From assembly GCA_013180625.2 (NCBI GenBank), contig SNVD02009822.1, positions 310,001-374,000 of the forward strand: 64,000 bases of DNA, in the 5' to 3' direction. Made by a program: the position numbers and the translations under genes. Below the pieces are notes generated by a model. It did not search any database, was not told the DNA's origin, and saw nothing but the letters and a program-made list of their open reading frames with translations. Shown one piece after another: positions 47,001 to 57,773 of this stretch. Numbering within the stretch: position 1 is the first letter of the stretch; every line of letters starts with the position of its first letter. Source of the stretch: Boswellia sacra (taxonomy: Eukaryota > Streptophyta > Magnoliopsida > Sapindales > Burseraceae).

Positions 47001-47271
47001 TAATGATGGCCTTACTCTCCATGAATTTGCAAAGATGGCTTTACCAAGAAAAGTGATGGAGATTGTTGAACCTTCACTTCTATTGAAAGTTGGACCTAGC
47101 AACTTTCCAAGCCACGGAAACGGAACAATAAAAATTGAGGAGTGCTTGACTTCTATTGTGAGAATTGGAGTTCTTTGCTCAATGGAATCTCCGATAGAAC
47201 GAATAATAATGACAGATGTTGTGACAAAATTATGTGCTGTTAGGAGGAAGTTTCTCAATGTTAGGATTTGA
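44060..47271 (+). pseudogene. LRR receptor-like kinase (LRR-XII, EFR/XA21-type), broken
   Basis: ATG 44060 opens a signal peptide (FSSYATILLLCFSLLLLQC), then an LRRNT domain (DRLALLAIKSQLHDP, CRWRGVAC), then about twenty plant LRRs (repeated LxGxIP) to about 45895. A transmembrane segment lies at about 46020-46085 (VLIPVIASSLVLLVCFIAVF) and a kinase domain at 46200-47230. The kinase has a Gly loop IGKGSCGVVYKG, Lys in IAVKVL, HGDLKPSN and DFG. The HGD instead of HRD marks a non-RD kinase, as in immune receptors of this subfamily. Three lesions break it: a one-base T insertion at about 44362, a frameshift near 44955-44975, and TGA at 45898-45900 where Gly is expected (IPRK-stop-VFSNST). Exon 1 ends at 46750 and exon 2 is 46898-47271. 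Role by family: cell-surface pattern recognition. Confidence 0.9.
46751..46897 (+). other. GC-AG intron of the receptor-kinase pseudogene
   Basis: Joining ...GCCCCAG to AGTATGG restores the invariant APEY motif of kinase subdomain VIII, which fixes both borders. The donor is AG|GCAAGT, a consensus GC-type donor, and the acceptor is TTTCAG. LRR-XII genes typically have one intron at this place. Confidence 0.85.
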
Positions 47272-48014
47272 TATGTTGGAAACATAATTTTGGTCTGTCT
47301 ATCGATACATCTTGTATTTTTTTTTTGTTTTTAAAATTTATGTATTAAAATGAAAATTGAAGTTTTTTTTATGCTTTTTTCAAGAAAAATGAATGATAGA
47401 GAATGTGTTTGGTTATGTACATTTGGTGTTTTCATTTTAAATGAATTATAGTTGACAAGAAAATTAACAAAATATTTTTTCAAATATTATAAAATAATTA
47501 AAATATAATATTTAATGAACATTATGTAATTTATTATAAAATAATTAAGTTAATTTGAAAAAAAATTAAGAAAAGACAAATTATATAAGTATATTGGTGG
47601 AAGAAGAACTATCAGAATGGGTGAAAAGGTGTTTTTGTTGAAGTTGTATTTGCTGCATCACTTGAGTTTTACCTAGACTCAATGTGTTATTTGCCTTTTG
47701 TAATGAAAATCGTAGCCAAACAGCTGTTACATTCCCCAAGACTTTCAAACCAAAACCAAAACAACAAAATGACCCCAAAAACATAAACAAACAGGCACAT
47801 TTAGTTAATTACTCATAAGGTCAAATGTATTGTTGTTTATATCTTTTATGTAACTCTCATTATTAGGAATTGATGACTTCTATATTATGTAATTAAGGAA
47901 TCAATTTAGCATAATAATTTTCCTCCGTTTGTTAGATATTAATATTCCATAGAAGTTTCGATGCAATTTATCTTTCAATAGAAGAGTTTCAGCCCCAGAA
48001 TGAAAAAGAATTCA
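47272..48014. other. No gene recognised
   Basis: AT-rich 3' flank of the kinase pseudogene. A 69-codon minus-strand frame at 47581-47790 carries no motif. Confidence 0.4.
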
Positions 48015-48345
48015 ATTGAACTGTTCCTGTTGGTGATAAAGGGTCATTATAAAATTGAAATGAGATCAGCAGTTTGATTATTAAAGATCATAAGATCATT
48101 CGGTGAAAACTTTCTTCCTAGCAGTACTCTTTTCTCTCACTATTACTTTAATTTAATGACTGCAAAAGCCTCAGAAATTATGAACTGCTCCTGTTGGTGA
48201 TAAAGGGTCATTATAAAATTGAAATGAGATAAGCAGTTTGATTATTAAAGATCATAAGATTATTAGGTGAAAACTTTCTCCCTAGCATTACTCTTTTCTC
48301 TTCTCTATTTCTTTAATTTAATGACTGCACAAGCCTTAGAAATTT
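48015..48345. repeat. ~165-bp tandem duplication
   Basis: CTGTTGGTGATAAAGGGTCA and the following 140 bases occur twice, offset about 164-165 bp (CTGTTCCTGT at 48021, CTGCTCCTGT at 48185). Divergence is low. Confidence 0.9.
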
Positions 48346-49220
48346 AGATCAGTAAAATGTCAAAATGAAAATGAATGATGATCCGCTATGATTCGTAATT
48401 GTAAGAAAATAAGGATAACAACTCCAACTCAAGCAAATGCAAGGACACTAGGAACAATGTATGAACACTTAATTGAAATTAATAAATACAAAACCTTAAA
48501 TAGTGGATATAACCTAATTCCTCTTAGACAATTAAACCTAATAATACTAAAACAGACCAAAAAAATAAGCCTAATTGAAATCTAGTTAGGAATCACTAAA
48601 TCCGATGCAATCTTAATATGGATTATTTAAACAATACTTCGAGTCGAATGACTATGTTTAGTTTAAATTGCAACGTTGATCTTAATTTTTCATCAAAATC
48701 TACACCGGGCAATTTGGCGTTATTGTTATTATGGAAATAAGTAGCTTTTGCTTTGTTGTAGAAAAAATCAGCTGTATAAAAACGTGAAAGAGTGTTTGGT
48801 TAACTAACTTTTAAAATTGCTTTGTTTTTCATAAGCAGGATAGAGGTGCTTGAATCGTTATTGCTGTAACTTTTATTATATGCAAATGAGCAAAACAGAC
48901 ATGTATAGTATTTATTTGTAATATTTAACTATTTTAAACAAATTTTACATAGATTATTTTTATATAAATATAAATGAATGTATAATTAATTTTTAATTAA
49001 TGTAAAACATATGGATGTATATCTTATATGTTTAAATTTAATTTCATTGAATATTAAAATTAAATTCATTTAAATTTAATATTTTTGTAATAAATGCAAA
49101 TATTTTTTATAAAATAATTTAAAAATGATAATATATTCGATGTATGTTATAATTAATAAAAGTATATAAAAAATCATATCAATTAAATTTATTTTATGAA
49201 ATTTGAAAAAAATTGCCAAA
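48346..49220. other. No gene recognised
   Basis: AT-rich DNA. A 65-codon frame at 48388-48585 has no motif. The AGTAGCTTTTGC...CAGCTG stretch near 48741-48775 may be the remnant of a small DNA transposon. Confidence 0.3.
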
Positions 49221-49603
49221 AAAAATTAAAACAGCCTCCAAAAAGATCACTGGACTGCCTCTGGAGACGATTGCTGGCGACTGTTCCCATGGCATGTTCG
49301 GTGATACCGCAGACACCACGGTGATTGTCAATGTGTGATCTGACCATCTACATTGGTTTTCACAGCAAAAGGCATGTGGTTTTGCTACAGAACACAGCAA
49401 AACTTTTTGGCAAGTTTCCGTCATCTTCAATGGCAAAACGCCAATATTTTGCCATGAAATCCACCGTATATGGTCAGAGCGCATGCCCGTGATCAGGGTG
49501 GTATCGGTGATGTTGATGAACGTGCCACCGGAATGGTCATCGATTCATTGACAATCGTCTCTAACAGCAGTTTGGTGATCCTCCAGTGGCTGTTTTAATT
49601 TTT
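49221..49603. mobile_element. Inverted-repeat element, GC-rich interior
   Basis: AAAAATTAAAACAGCC (49221-49236) is the exact inverse of GGCTGTTTTAATTTTT (49588-49603). Inverted similarity continues inward for about 50 bp (RATCAC, CTGC, GAGACGATTG). The interior is notably GC-richer than its surroundings and keeps a 96-codon minus-strand frame open that has no motif. No target duplication is clear because the flanks are AT-rich. Confidence 0.55.
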
Positions 49604-50935
49604 CTTATTTTTATAATTTTAATCAAATATAATAATTTTAATTTTTTAAAAAATAAAAATATTTATTAATTAATTCTATTTTAAAAAAATAAAAAAATAA
49701 GAAATTTTATAATTTTATTTTTCTAATAAGAATATTTTAGATATTTTTAATTTTAAAAATAAAAACAGGCCTATAAAAACAGGTGACTATCTACTTTTAG
49801 GGTCCGTTATAAGTCTTTTTTTTTTTTCTCGTAACAACTTCTTTTTTTAACCTGATATAGCAAAACAATCTCAAACTCGCCCAGATTACTTTTACTTAAA
49901 AAAAAAAAAAAAAAAAACCGTTTTTAGTTCACAGCTGCTATCCCAAACTCAAAGTGGCCCACCATCTCTTGACTGTTCCTCCTTGTCCCAAAATCATCAT
50001 CCATACACATCTAAAAGCTCTCCGTACCACATTCACTCGTATTATCCCACGGACCCCACCCGTCTGACAATCCAATCTCATGGATCTCTTCCAGTGCATA
50101 ACATCCCAGTAACACGCTTTACATAATGATCCAGCTTGCAAAGTTGATTTCTTGGGTATACTGCGACTACTAAAAGCTTAACTTTTTTCTCTTTTTTTAT
50201 TTGCATCAACTTCGGCGCAATCACGAGCAAGTATTTCTTTTGGTCCTTCGACAGAGCCAAGTTCCAATTGAGGTTCGGGAAGATTTAATTTCTATTAATA
50301 TTTTATAATTTTTAAGTAGTTTTTAATTCAAGAAAATATTTGTCCATTAGAATTATAAGGAAAATTATAAGGCCACCATGATACTTTTCTTTTTGATTTA
50401 TTACTTACCAATAAGAAATTAAATCATATTGATTTGAATGAAAGTGAGAACGTCATGAATGCTTATAACTTGAAACGGAGGATCCTAGGACAGAGTAATT
50501 TGCCTGCTAGATGATGATATCCTTTGATATGATGTTAATTTGCGTAATTGCTTCAGCTCAGGACAGGATGGTTCTACTGTCTGTATCTTCGGATTTCATA
50601 AAGGACTAAAGCAGAAAAATGAAAGGACCACCAATCCTACGATGGTAATTCCTACATATGATTTACTTTTCTTTTTACAAAGAACTATTCCTGAGAATGC
50701 CAGTAACAATGTTAAGTAATTTATTACCAATTATCTCTTGTATTGGCCTAAAGAAGATGTAAGCTCATATTCTATCATAATGATTGTCGTTTAATCTTTC
50801 TTGACTTCAGAATGCTAGATTTATAATCTACTTATAACATATACTTTATAATCTAATGTGACAGTTTATATATTAAAATTCCGTTGGAGATATAACTTCT
50901 CTCATCTTTTTTAATTTTTTCTTCTCTAGTAAATT
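49604..50935. other. No gene recognised
   Basis: AT-rich DNA with homopolymer runs (T at 49819, A at 49899). Frames at 49938-50260 on the minus strand have no motif. Confidence 0.35.
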
Positions 50936-51120
50936 TTATCACGTAGACTCACGTCAAGTTAAAGATGAAACTCTTCGTAAAGAAATGAAAACAAAAATTT
51001 ATTCTTCGTAAAGAAATGAAAACAAAAATTTATGTAATGCCTTGGCTAGTTTAACTGGATTATTTCTTTCCGCGATTAGAGAGAAACAATTTAGATATAT
51101 TAATAAGTACATGATGATGG
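50936..51120. repeat. Dispersed repeat, second copy of 35280-35420
   Basis: CTGGATTATTTCTTTC..CRATTAGAGAGAAACAATTTAGATA is shared with 35337-35381, and similarity extends on both sides. Here a 31-bp segment (TCTTCGTAAAGAAATGAAAA...) is also duplicated in tandem at 50972 and 51003. Confidence 0.7.
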
Positions 51121-51278
51121 TGCAAATTTAGAACTACCGTTGATACTATAAGTTTCCCCATGACACTAATGCATTGGAAGTTTTTCTCTTAGCGATTCTC
51201 AAGAGTGACCCGAAGACATCATATGCTTGTCTTGAGGTTTATGACTTTCAACTAAACCGAAATTTTAAGAGAAAGTAC

Positions 51279-51605
51279 AATCCTTAGTTTTATGACTTTA
51301 TAAACCTTTTAAGAACGTAATGTTGAGAAAGCATTCGAAGATATTCTAATTTTGCAACCAAAGGACTTGAATGCATAGAATTTGTACAGATTTTGAATAG
51401 GTTTTGAAAAGTTGATTTGCATATAATTAAAAATAGAGCACGATCCTTAGTTTTATGACTTTATAAACGTTTTAAGAACGTATGTTGAGAAAGCATTCAA
51501 AGATATTCTAATTTTGCAACCAAAGGACTTGCATGCGTAGAATTTTTACAGATTTTGAAGAATGGGTTTGAAAAGTTGATTTGCATATAATTAAAAATAG
51601 ATCAA
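51279..51605. repeat. 163-bp tandem duplication
   Basis: TCCTTAGTTTTATGACTTTA starts at 51281 and again at 51444. The two units, through ATATAATTAAAAATAGA, differ by only a few bases and small indels. Confidence 0.92.
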
Positions 51606-51880
51606 TTGATTCTCCTATAATCGTCACTCTAACCTCACCCAGATAGCGTTCTACTAGTGAAGGAATTCTTCTTTCTTGCCGGCTGTTGGAGTTGAGAGGA
51701 GATCATGTTTGGTGACAAAGAATGACAGAATAAGCGTAAAAATGGCGTTGTTTGGAACTGGTGTTTAAAATTGGCGAATAAATTTATTTTAAAAAGTAAA
51801 GAAAAAAACAAATAAATCATGACCTCACAAATTAAATAAGATAAAGTGTTGTTAGATCCTTAAAAAGATAATATAAAAAT

Positions 51881-52957
51881 GAAAAATTAAGAAAATAGAC
51901 ACAATTAGGGGGCCTTGTTGAATTTTGGACACATCCTGAAAAATTTTCATGTCATAGACACTTTCTTGACAAAAAGACTCAAATACCCTTGTATAATCAA
52001 TTTTTTCCCAAAACCTTCTTAATTCTCTCTTCAAACAAAATTAAAAAAAGTCAGTAAACGAAGCAAAGAACAAAGAAACCAGTCATAGATCCATACACTT
52101 CACTGTCCGAAACAGCCTCAATAGCTGAAATTGAGCAAATAATGTAAGAACAACTTTCCTTAATCTCTCTTTAAATGGCATGAAAATTTCATTAGGTTAT
52201 AATGTTTTCGTTTTTTATCGTTTTGGTAACTATTAACCGCATTATATAGCATAAATATGGGATATGTATGTGAAGTTGTGAACTAAGGTTAGAGATAGTG
52301 CCGTTTTTGTGAAAATTTATTGGAAATTGGCAATCGTTGTGAAACCAGTCGACGGATGAAGAAGACGAGATTTGTCCAGCGTCGTCGAGTATCGAGCGAT
52401 TTTGTCGGATTGAATCTCGACATGTCGGATGGTAGTGTCAAGTGTCTAGGCGTCGTGTCGATTCTAGGTTCAAGTGTAAAGGGTTTGAGTTTCGTCGAGC
52501 GTCTAGTGGCGTGACGAACTGGACGAAAGCCGGATGCAAATTTTGTCGAGTTCGTGTATCGAGTGTCACGCGTCCAGCTTTCGTCTGACATGTCGAGTGT
52601 CGGATACTTGGAAACAGACGTGTAGATGTCTCGAACCATATATATCGAGTATCGTCGAGAGTCGTTAGTCGAGCGTTGAGAGTCGTTAGTCGAGCGTCGA
52701 GACTCGTGTGTTGAGCTCCTGAGCTTGTGAGTCGAGTTGAGTACCGAACGTGACGAGTGTTGGATGCAAATTTTGTCGAGTTCGTGTGTCAAGTGTTATT
52801 TGTCGAGCGTCGAGTGTCGAGGGTGTTTGTCGAGTGTCATCGAGCGTTTGGGTAGAACATTCATTTTTTTGACTTTTGTAAGCAATTTCGTAATTATTTT
52901 TTGTCTACGGATCTTATATGATATGTCTCAATCATGCAGAAAATGGTAACTTTACGC
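51881..52957 (+). repeat. Left terminal inverted repeat of the MULE
   Basis: Matches the reverse complement of 62178-63160 along its whole length, except for an insertion of about 50 bp near 52100 and an extra ~22-bp unit near 52670. Positions 52340-52860 are filled with GTCGAG/CGAGTGTCG words. The inverted repeat runs into the transposase reading frame: the start codon at 52934 lies within it. Confidence 0.9.
52241..52250 (+). promoter_or_regulatory. Putative TATA box in the MULE TIR
   Basis: ATTATATAGC, preceded by AACCGC, is conserved at the mirrored position in the right TIR (62845-62854). It is the best TATA candidate for the transposase gene and would imply a leader of up to about 650 nt containing the CGAC iterons. 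Confidence 0.45.
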
Positions 52958-53412
52958 ATACTTATTGAATACAATGGTTCTTGGATTGTGCAAGAGAACA
53001 GTGGTTATTTGTACACCGGTGGGACAGGAAAGCCATTGATAATTCGTAGGTGTGTTACCTATAATGAGTTGGTTGACTGTATTAGTACTAAAATGGGTTG
53101 GGATCTTCGTAAGCATAACATGAGTTTAGAGGTTCAATTTGCTTGTAAGGGTGTTCTGCCTAGGGATGGGAAATTTTCGATGCGGGTGCGGGTTTGGCAT
53201 TTCTGCACCCGCACCGGAAAAAAATATTCTTCCCCGCACCCCGGAAAATCCCCAGATTTTTTCGGGTTTTTTCTGGTGCGGGTTTTTGCAGGTATTGGGG
53301 TGTTACACCCGCACCCGAAAAAAAAACCCGGATTTTCCCCGAATTTTTTATTTTATAAAATAAAATTTATTTTAAATAATATATGTTTGCATAAAATATC
53401 TCAAAGATGCGG

Positions 53413-53467
53413 CTAGCACTGATGGCAAAGCCAGTTGTAGAAAGGTTGGTGGCCTAGGTTCGAACCA
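53413..53467 (+). repeat. tRNA-like polymerase III promoter module 1
   Basis: A-box-like TAGCACTGATGG at 53413 and a perfect B-box-like GGTTCGAACCA at 53457. The intervening sequence does not form a tRNA cloverleaf that I can see, so this is SINE-like rather than a tRNA gene. Confidence 0.4.
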
Positions 53468-53557
53468 CAACTCCCTCAATTTATAAGTTTTAATTAAATA
53501 TATAAAACAAAATTCATTATATAAACTTATCTTAAACAACTAACACAAAAAGGCATG

Positions 53558-53611
53558 TGGTTCAGTGGTTAACAACTCAAAATTAAACTTGCAGGTCTCG
53601 GGTTTGAATCT
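53558..53611 (+). repeat. tRNA-like polymerase III promoter module 2
   Basis: TGGTTCAGTGGTTAA at 53558 is very close to a tRNA A box, and GGGTTTGAATCT at 53600 is close to a B box, with normal spacing. No acceptor stem was found. Confidence 0.4.
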
Positions 53612-53969
53612 TGCCATATACATTTTACATTGTAAAATTAAAAAAAGGCTGGGCTTTGCGGGTGCGGGCCGGGGACTGGGGTTCCTTAGTTATACTGGAC
53701 CCGTACTGCACCCGCACTTATTTGTACATAGTAAACCCGTCCCCGGGCCTAATCCCCGGATTTCCGGGCTTTTCCCCAGCCGGATTGGGCGGGTAATTTC
53801 CGGGTACCCGGCCCAGCCGGGGAAAAATGCCATCCCTAGTTCTGCCAATGCCGATTTGTATTGAGACTAACGATGATGTTTCTTTTTTTATACAACATTG
53901 TTTGGAAGACCAACAATCATATACACCATTAGTTGTCAAACTTGAAGAAAGGGAGAAGAAAAGATAGAG

Positions 53970-55005
53970 GTTCAATTCCTTATGCTCTTCTCAGTATTAA
54001 CTTCTTTTTTCTTTTTATTTTCTTTTTTCTTTTTAATCGATGGTGGTAGAGGAGTTGTTAGGTTTGATACATTATTATAATTTTTTAATTTGATTTCTGA
54101 AAAAAAATTTTGATCTGGTCATGGATTCTTGAGAACAATGCAATTCACCAACGCTCATAACTCTTCCTCCTCCTTCATTGACAATGATGTCGTCTTCTTC
54201 GTCACTGCCACTCTCTACCTCCTACCTATCAGAAGCATAAACAAACAAAATCCAAATCCAAAACGCAAACAAAACACACACAACAGAAATACTGGGTGAT
54301 GGCTTCGACGAATCCAAAACAAACAGAAACCGAATCTGCCACCAACGCTTTCTTCTCCCTTATATTTCTCAACCTCTTTAAGTGAACAATCTTCATAAAT
54401 TCCATCTCCAGAGACACACATAAGAGAAATATTGGGTAATGACTTCGGCGTTGAGTGATGGCTTCGACGTCAGGCGCTAGGTGTAGTGAAGGGAAGGGAG
54501 AAGGGAGGTGGCTATGGGGGAGGAAGTGGAAGTGGTGGTGGAGGAGGCGGCGGTGATAGTTGTATTAGAGGAGAGGAAGGAGGAGGTGAGAGAGACAGAA
54601 AAAAGAGAGAGTTAAGAGATTGAGAGATATGGAGAGGAGACAGCTGAGAGATTTTTGGGTGTGAAGAAGAGGATGAAGGGAGGAGGGCCGAGAGGATGAA
54701 GGGACGAAGATTTAATAATTATTTTTATTAATTTTTTATTTTCAATAAATTATTTTATTAATTTTTTATTGTTAAATGGTTATTATACTTTTTTATTTCT
54801 AATAAATTCTTTTATTAATTTTTATTATTAAATGACTATTATGCCCCTCAATACTTAACATAATTACAAGTACTTAACGAAAAATCTGATGGAAGGGGTC
54901 TCCATGATGAATTTTGAAAAAGTTAGGGGCAGGCGGTGATGAAAAGTGGCAAACAGTGAATATGGACATAATTAAGCCAAAACCAAGGGGGTGTGTGTGT
55001 GATTA
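53970..55005. other. Non-coding insertion within the transposase gene
   Basis: The transposase reading leaves a recognisable frame at about 53965 and is regained only near 55010. Between these lie a T-rich stretch, a GA-rich stretch (54480-54700), AT-rich DNA and, at the right edge, a sequence which inverted reads GGGCTAATCACACACACACC, like the tip of another DNA transposon. The matching left tip was not found. An intron explanation is possible, but I see no convincing splice pair. Confidence 0.45.
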
Positions 55006-57061
55006 GCCCATTTTGTTGTTGATGGCCACGATGTAGACGGTCCACATTTTGATAATGAGGGAGAACGGGAGATCTTGAATGATGTGAACTAGGATGTGCC
55101 GTTTACCGTGCCTTCTCCAATTCACTCCACACCTATCGTGCCTCCTCCAATTCACTCCATACCTACTCCTCTAGTATATTGACATCAGCAAGATCCGGTG
55201 TCGAATAATGAGCCGAGAGTGGATGCAAATCGTAGACATGAAGAAGTTAATGTGGGCTCTGGAATGACAGCTGTCGGGCTAACACATTCTGATGGATGGG
55301 CCTATTTTGCATCCACCTTCCACAGATGGCGATGATGCCGCATCGTTTGTAGTTAACGGGGTTGAGGTTGGGGTTGGGCAGATGTTTAATAGCAAAACGG
55401 AGCTTCGTGAGAAGTTATCGATGTTGGCATTAAGATGGAACTTTCAATTCAAGGTGAGGAACTCCAATGTAACAAGGTTTGAGATTGTCTGTCGCGCTGA
55501 ATCTTGTACATGGCGTTTATATGCCATAAAGGTGGCCGACTCACATTTCTTCCAAGTGAAAAAGTATAAGAACCACCACACATGCTCCGGAGCCGCACTT
55601 CACCTAATTCACGAACAAGTAACTGCACATGTCATTGGCAAACATATTAATAGCAAATTCATTGAGGCATCGAGAATATATCGTCCGAAGGATATTATGT
55701 CCGATGTTCAAGAGTCATTGGGTGTCAGTATCACATACAATAAGGCATGGAGGGCAAAGAAGGTAGCTTTACGAGAACTTCACGGATCTTATGAGGAATC
55801 ATTCACAGTACTCCCCCAGTACATGTACATGATTGAGAAAGCAAACCCGGGGACCAAAACGTCATTAGAAACTGATGACGACAACCATTTTAGATACTTT
55901 TTCATGAGTATGAGGGCCTCTATTGCTGGATTTGCATCATCAATTAGATCAGTTATTACAGTTGACGGTTCTTTTTTGAAAGGGAAATATAAAGCTACAA
56001 TGTTTTTGGTTTCTTTTATGGATGGAAATAAACAAATATACCCCTTGGCATTTGGAATTAGGCATTCTAAAAATGATGACTCGTGGAACTGGTTCATGAG
56101 ATAGTTGCGTGATCATGTTGTACAAAATATCCGAGATCTTGTCTTCATTTCTGACCATCAATGTAGTATTGAACGCGCTGTTCTAGTAGTTTTTCCTCAT
56201 GCACTGCATAGATTGTGCACTCATAATCTGAATGGTAACTTGAAGGCAAAGTTCAAGGACAAGACTTTGTTGGAATTATACTACCGAACTGCAAAGACAT
56301 ATCACTATACTGATTTCAACTATCATATGCGACAAATTGAATCGCATATGTCAGTAGTAGCAACTTATCTTCGAGAGATTGGAGTGGAGAAATGGGCACG
56401 TTCATAGTTTCATGGTCAACGGTATAATATAATGACAACAAATATAGCTGAGTCGATGAACAGCTGCTTGCAAAACCATCGATTCCTCTTGGTGACATTG
56501 CTAGCTGATTATTTCCAGGCCAACTTGTAGAAATGGTTCTATGAGCGTCGACACCTATTTGCTAACTCAGAATCACATCTCTCGCCCTAGGCTAACAAGT
56601 TGATAGAGGAGCGTTTAAAAAAGGGAGAACGTATGAGGGTTAGTCGTATATCTCTTACTATGTATGAGGTTAGAGCCAACGACCGTGTTAGCATTGTTGA
56701 CATGCACGCTCATACATGTACATGCCGAGTGTTTGATCTTGACCAACTTTCGTGTGCACATGTATTAGTTGTATACAAATGTATGAATCTACTTACGTGC
56801 CATGATGATTGTGCCTATTGGTATACAAATGAAATATTACTACATGTATATGCTCTCCCAGTTGTTCCGGTTAGAGTTAGTGAGGATTGAGTGGTTCCTG
56901 AGGAGGTTCGCAGTAGAGTGGTTCTCCCGCCGTCATGAGGAGACCAGTCAGTCGTCCTCAGAGGAATCGAATCCCTTCTGTTTGGTGAGTGTAGCTCATT
57001 TCAAAATTGCGGGCGCTGTGGAAGTTTCGGCCACAATCATCAAACTTGCTGAAACCCAGTT

Positions 57062-57329
57062 CCACTTCATAACAGGGGATGATGTATACCAAATGAAGGG
57101 AAGGAGTTATTTTGTCTTTGTAATATTATTTGTTTGATGCAAGCAACATAGTCTATTTTTTTATTGTAATTTGTGGCTTGTTCAAATTAATAACTTTCGG
57201 GTGTTTGATTTTGTCATTGTATACAACATTCATGTATGAGGCATTCATTCATGTACGTCGTCATTGTATGAAACATTAATGTATCAAACACATCTTAATG
57301 TGCGTTGTCGTTGAACTAAATATTCGTGT
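57062..57329. other. 3' flank of the transposase pseudogene
   Basis: AT-rich, with short repeated words around CATTCATGTA. Probable 3' untranslated region; no polyadenylation signal is certain. Confidence 0.3.
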
Positions 57330-57773
57330 CTGACGTTCAGTCACATACGGTCCGTGGACAAAAAATCATTACGAATTTGCTTTCAAATCCCTCGAAAACG
57401 AATCTTCTTCCCAAACGCTCGACAACACTCGACATAAAAGCTCGACGCTCGACACTCGACAAATAACACTTGACATGCTACGTAAAACGACCGATGTAAA
57501 ATGACCAACACAACACATGAAGGCTCGACATGAACTCGACAGTCAAAGCCGGATACTTGACTTTACCATCTGACATTTAATGAATGGATCGACACCCCTC
57601 GACACTCGACACACTAATTGGAAACTTAGGATTTAAACATAAAACTCGACCCTCATTTCCCGCTTCACACAGAAGTTTCTGAAACCCTCGACAACTCTTG
57701 AAACGTATAGAGACGTAGCATTGGCTAAAGACAGAAGCAAAAGAACGTAGAGAGAAGCCCCCATCGACACTGA
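57330..57773 (+). repeat. Internal TIR-like segment, right-TIR orientation
   Basis: GTCCGTGGACAAAAAATCATTACGAATTTGC (in two parts around GGACAAAAAAT and TTACGAA) matches GTCTGTGGACAAAAAATAATTACGAAATTGC of the right TIR at 62220. Next come the same run to AACGAATSTTCT.CCCAAACRCTCGA and a field of ACTCGAC words. It ends with a GAG|GTACGT donor-like site at 57774, so it may serve as the leader exon of the protease gene. Confidence 0.6.

Larger units (their letters stand above)
53161..53838. mobile_element. hAT-type element inside the transposase PB1-like exon
   Basis: Tips TAGGGATGGGAAATTTT and, inverted, TAGGGATGGCATTTTTC. A perfect 8-bp target duplication GTTCTGCC lies at 53153-53160 and 53839-53846. 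Both subterminal regions are GC-rich with repeated GCGGGTGCGGG/CCCGCACC words, against an AT-rich centre. Removing it rejoins the VLP|MPICIE reading of the transposase. It has no transposase of its own. Two polymerase-III-promoter-like segments lie in the centre. Confidence 0.93.
52934..57061 (+). pseudogene. MURA-type MULE transposase, broken
   Basis: ATG 52934 (or 52943, MVTLRILIEYNGSW) opens a PB1-like N-terminal domain, split by a hAT element (53161-53838) and resumed at 53847 (MPICIETNDDVSFFI). After a ~1-kb non-coding insertion the body follows at 55292-56890. It includes the MuDR DNA-binding-type domain (VGQMFNSKTELREKLS, CTWRLYAIK), the MULE DDE core (VDGSFLKGKY near 55960; Asp in FISDHQCS near 56150), a SWIM finger (CTCRVFDLDQLSCAHV near 56717) and a C-terminal zinc knuckle (CGRCGSFGHNHQTC, 57008-57049). 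Stops at 56102, 56405, 56528, 56588, 56888, 56936 and just after the knuckle break one continuous frame. Most can be explained by a single C-to-T or G-to-A change. Length is about 750-800 codons, normal for the family. Confidence 0.9.

Noticed and set aside
49194..49484. 96-codon minus-strand frame
   Set aside because: It lies in the GC-rich interior of the inverted-repeat element and has no recognisable domain.
52289..52792. 167-codon minus-strand open frame in the left TIR, with similar frames at 62182-62714
   Set aside because: They arise from CGAC-rich iterons lacking stops. The peptide is low-complexity (Arg/Ser/Thr), has no motif, and frames differ between the two TIRs.
53558..53611. 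tRNA gene
   Set aside because: A and B boxes are tRNA-like, but no acceptor stem or anticodon arm could be drawn.
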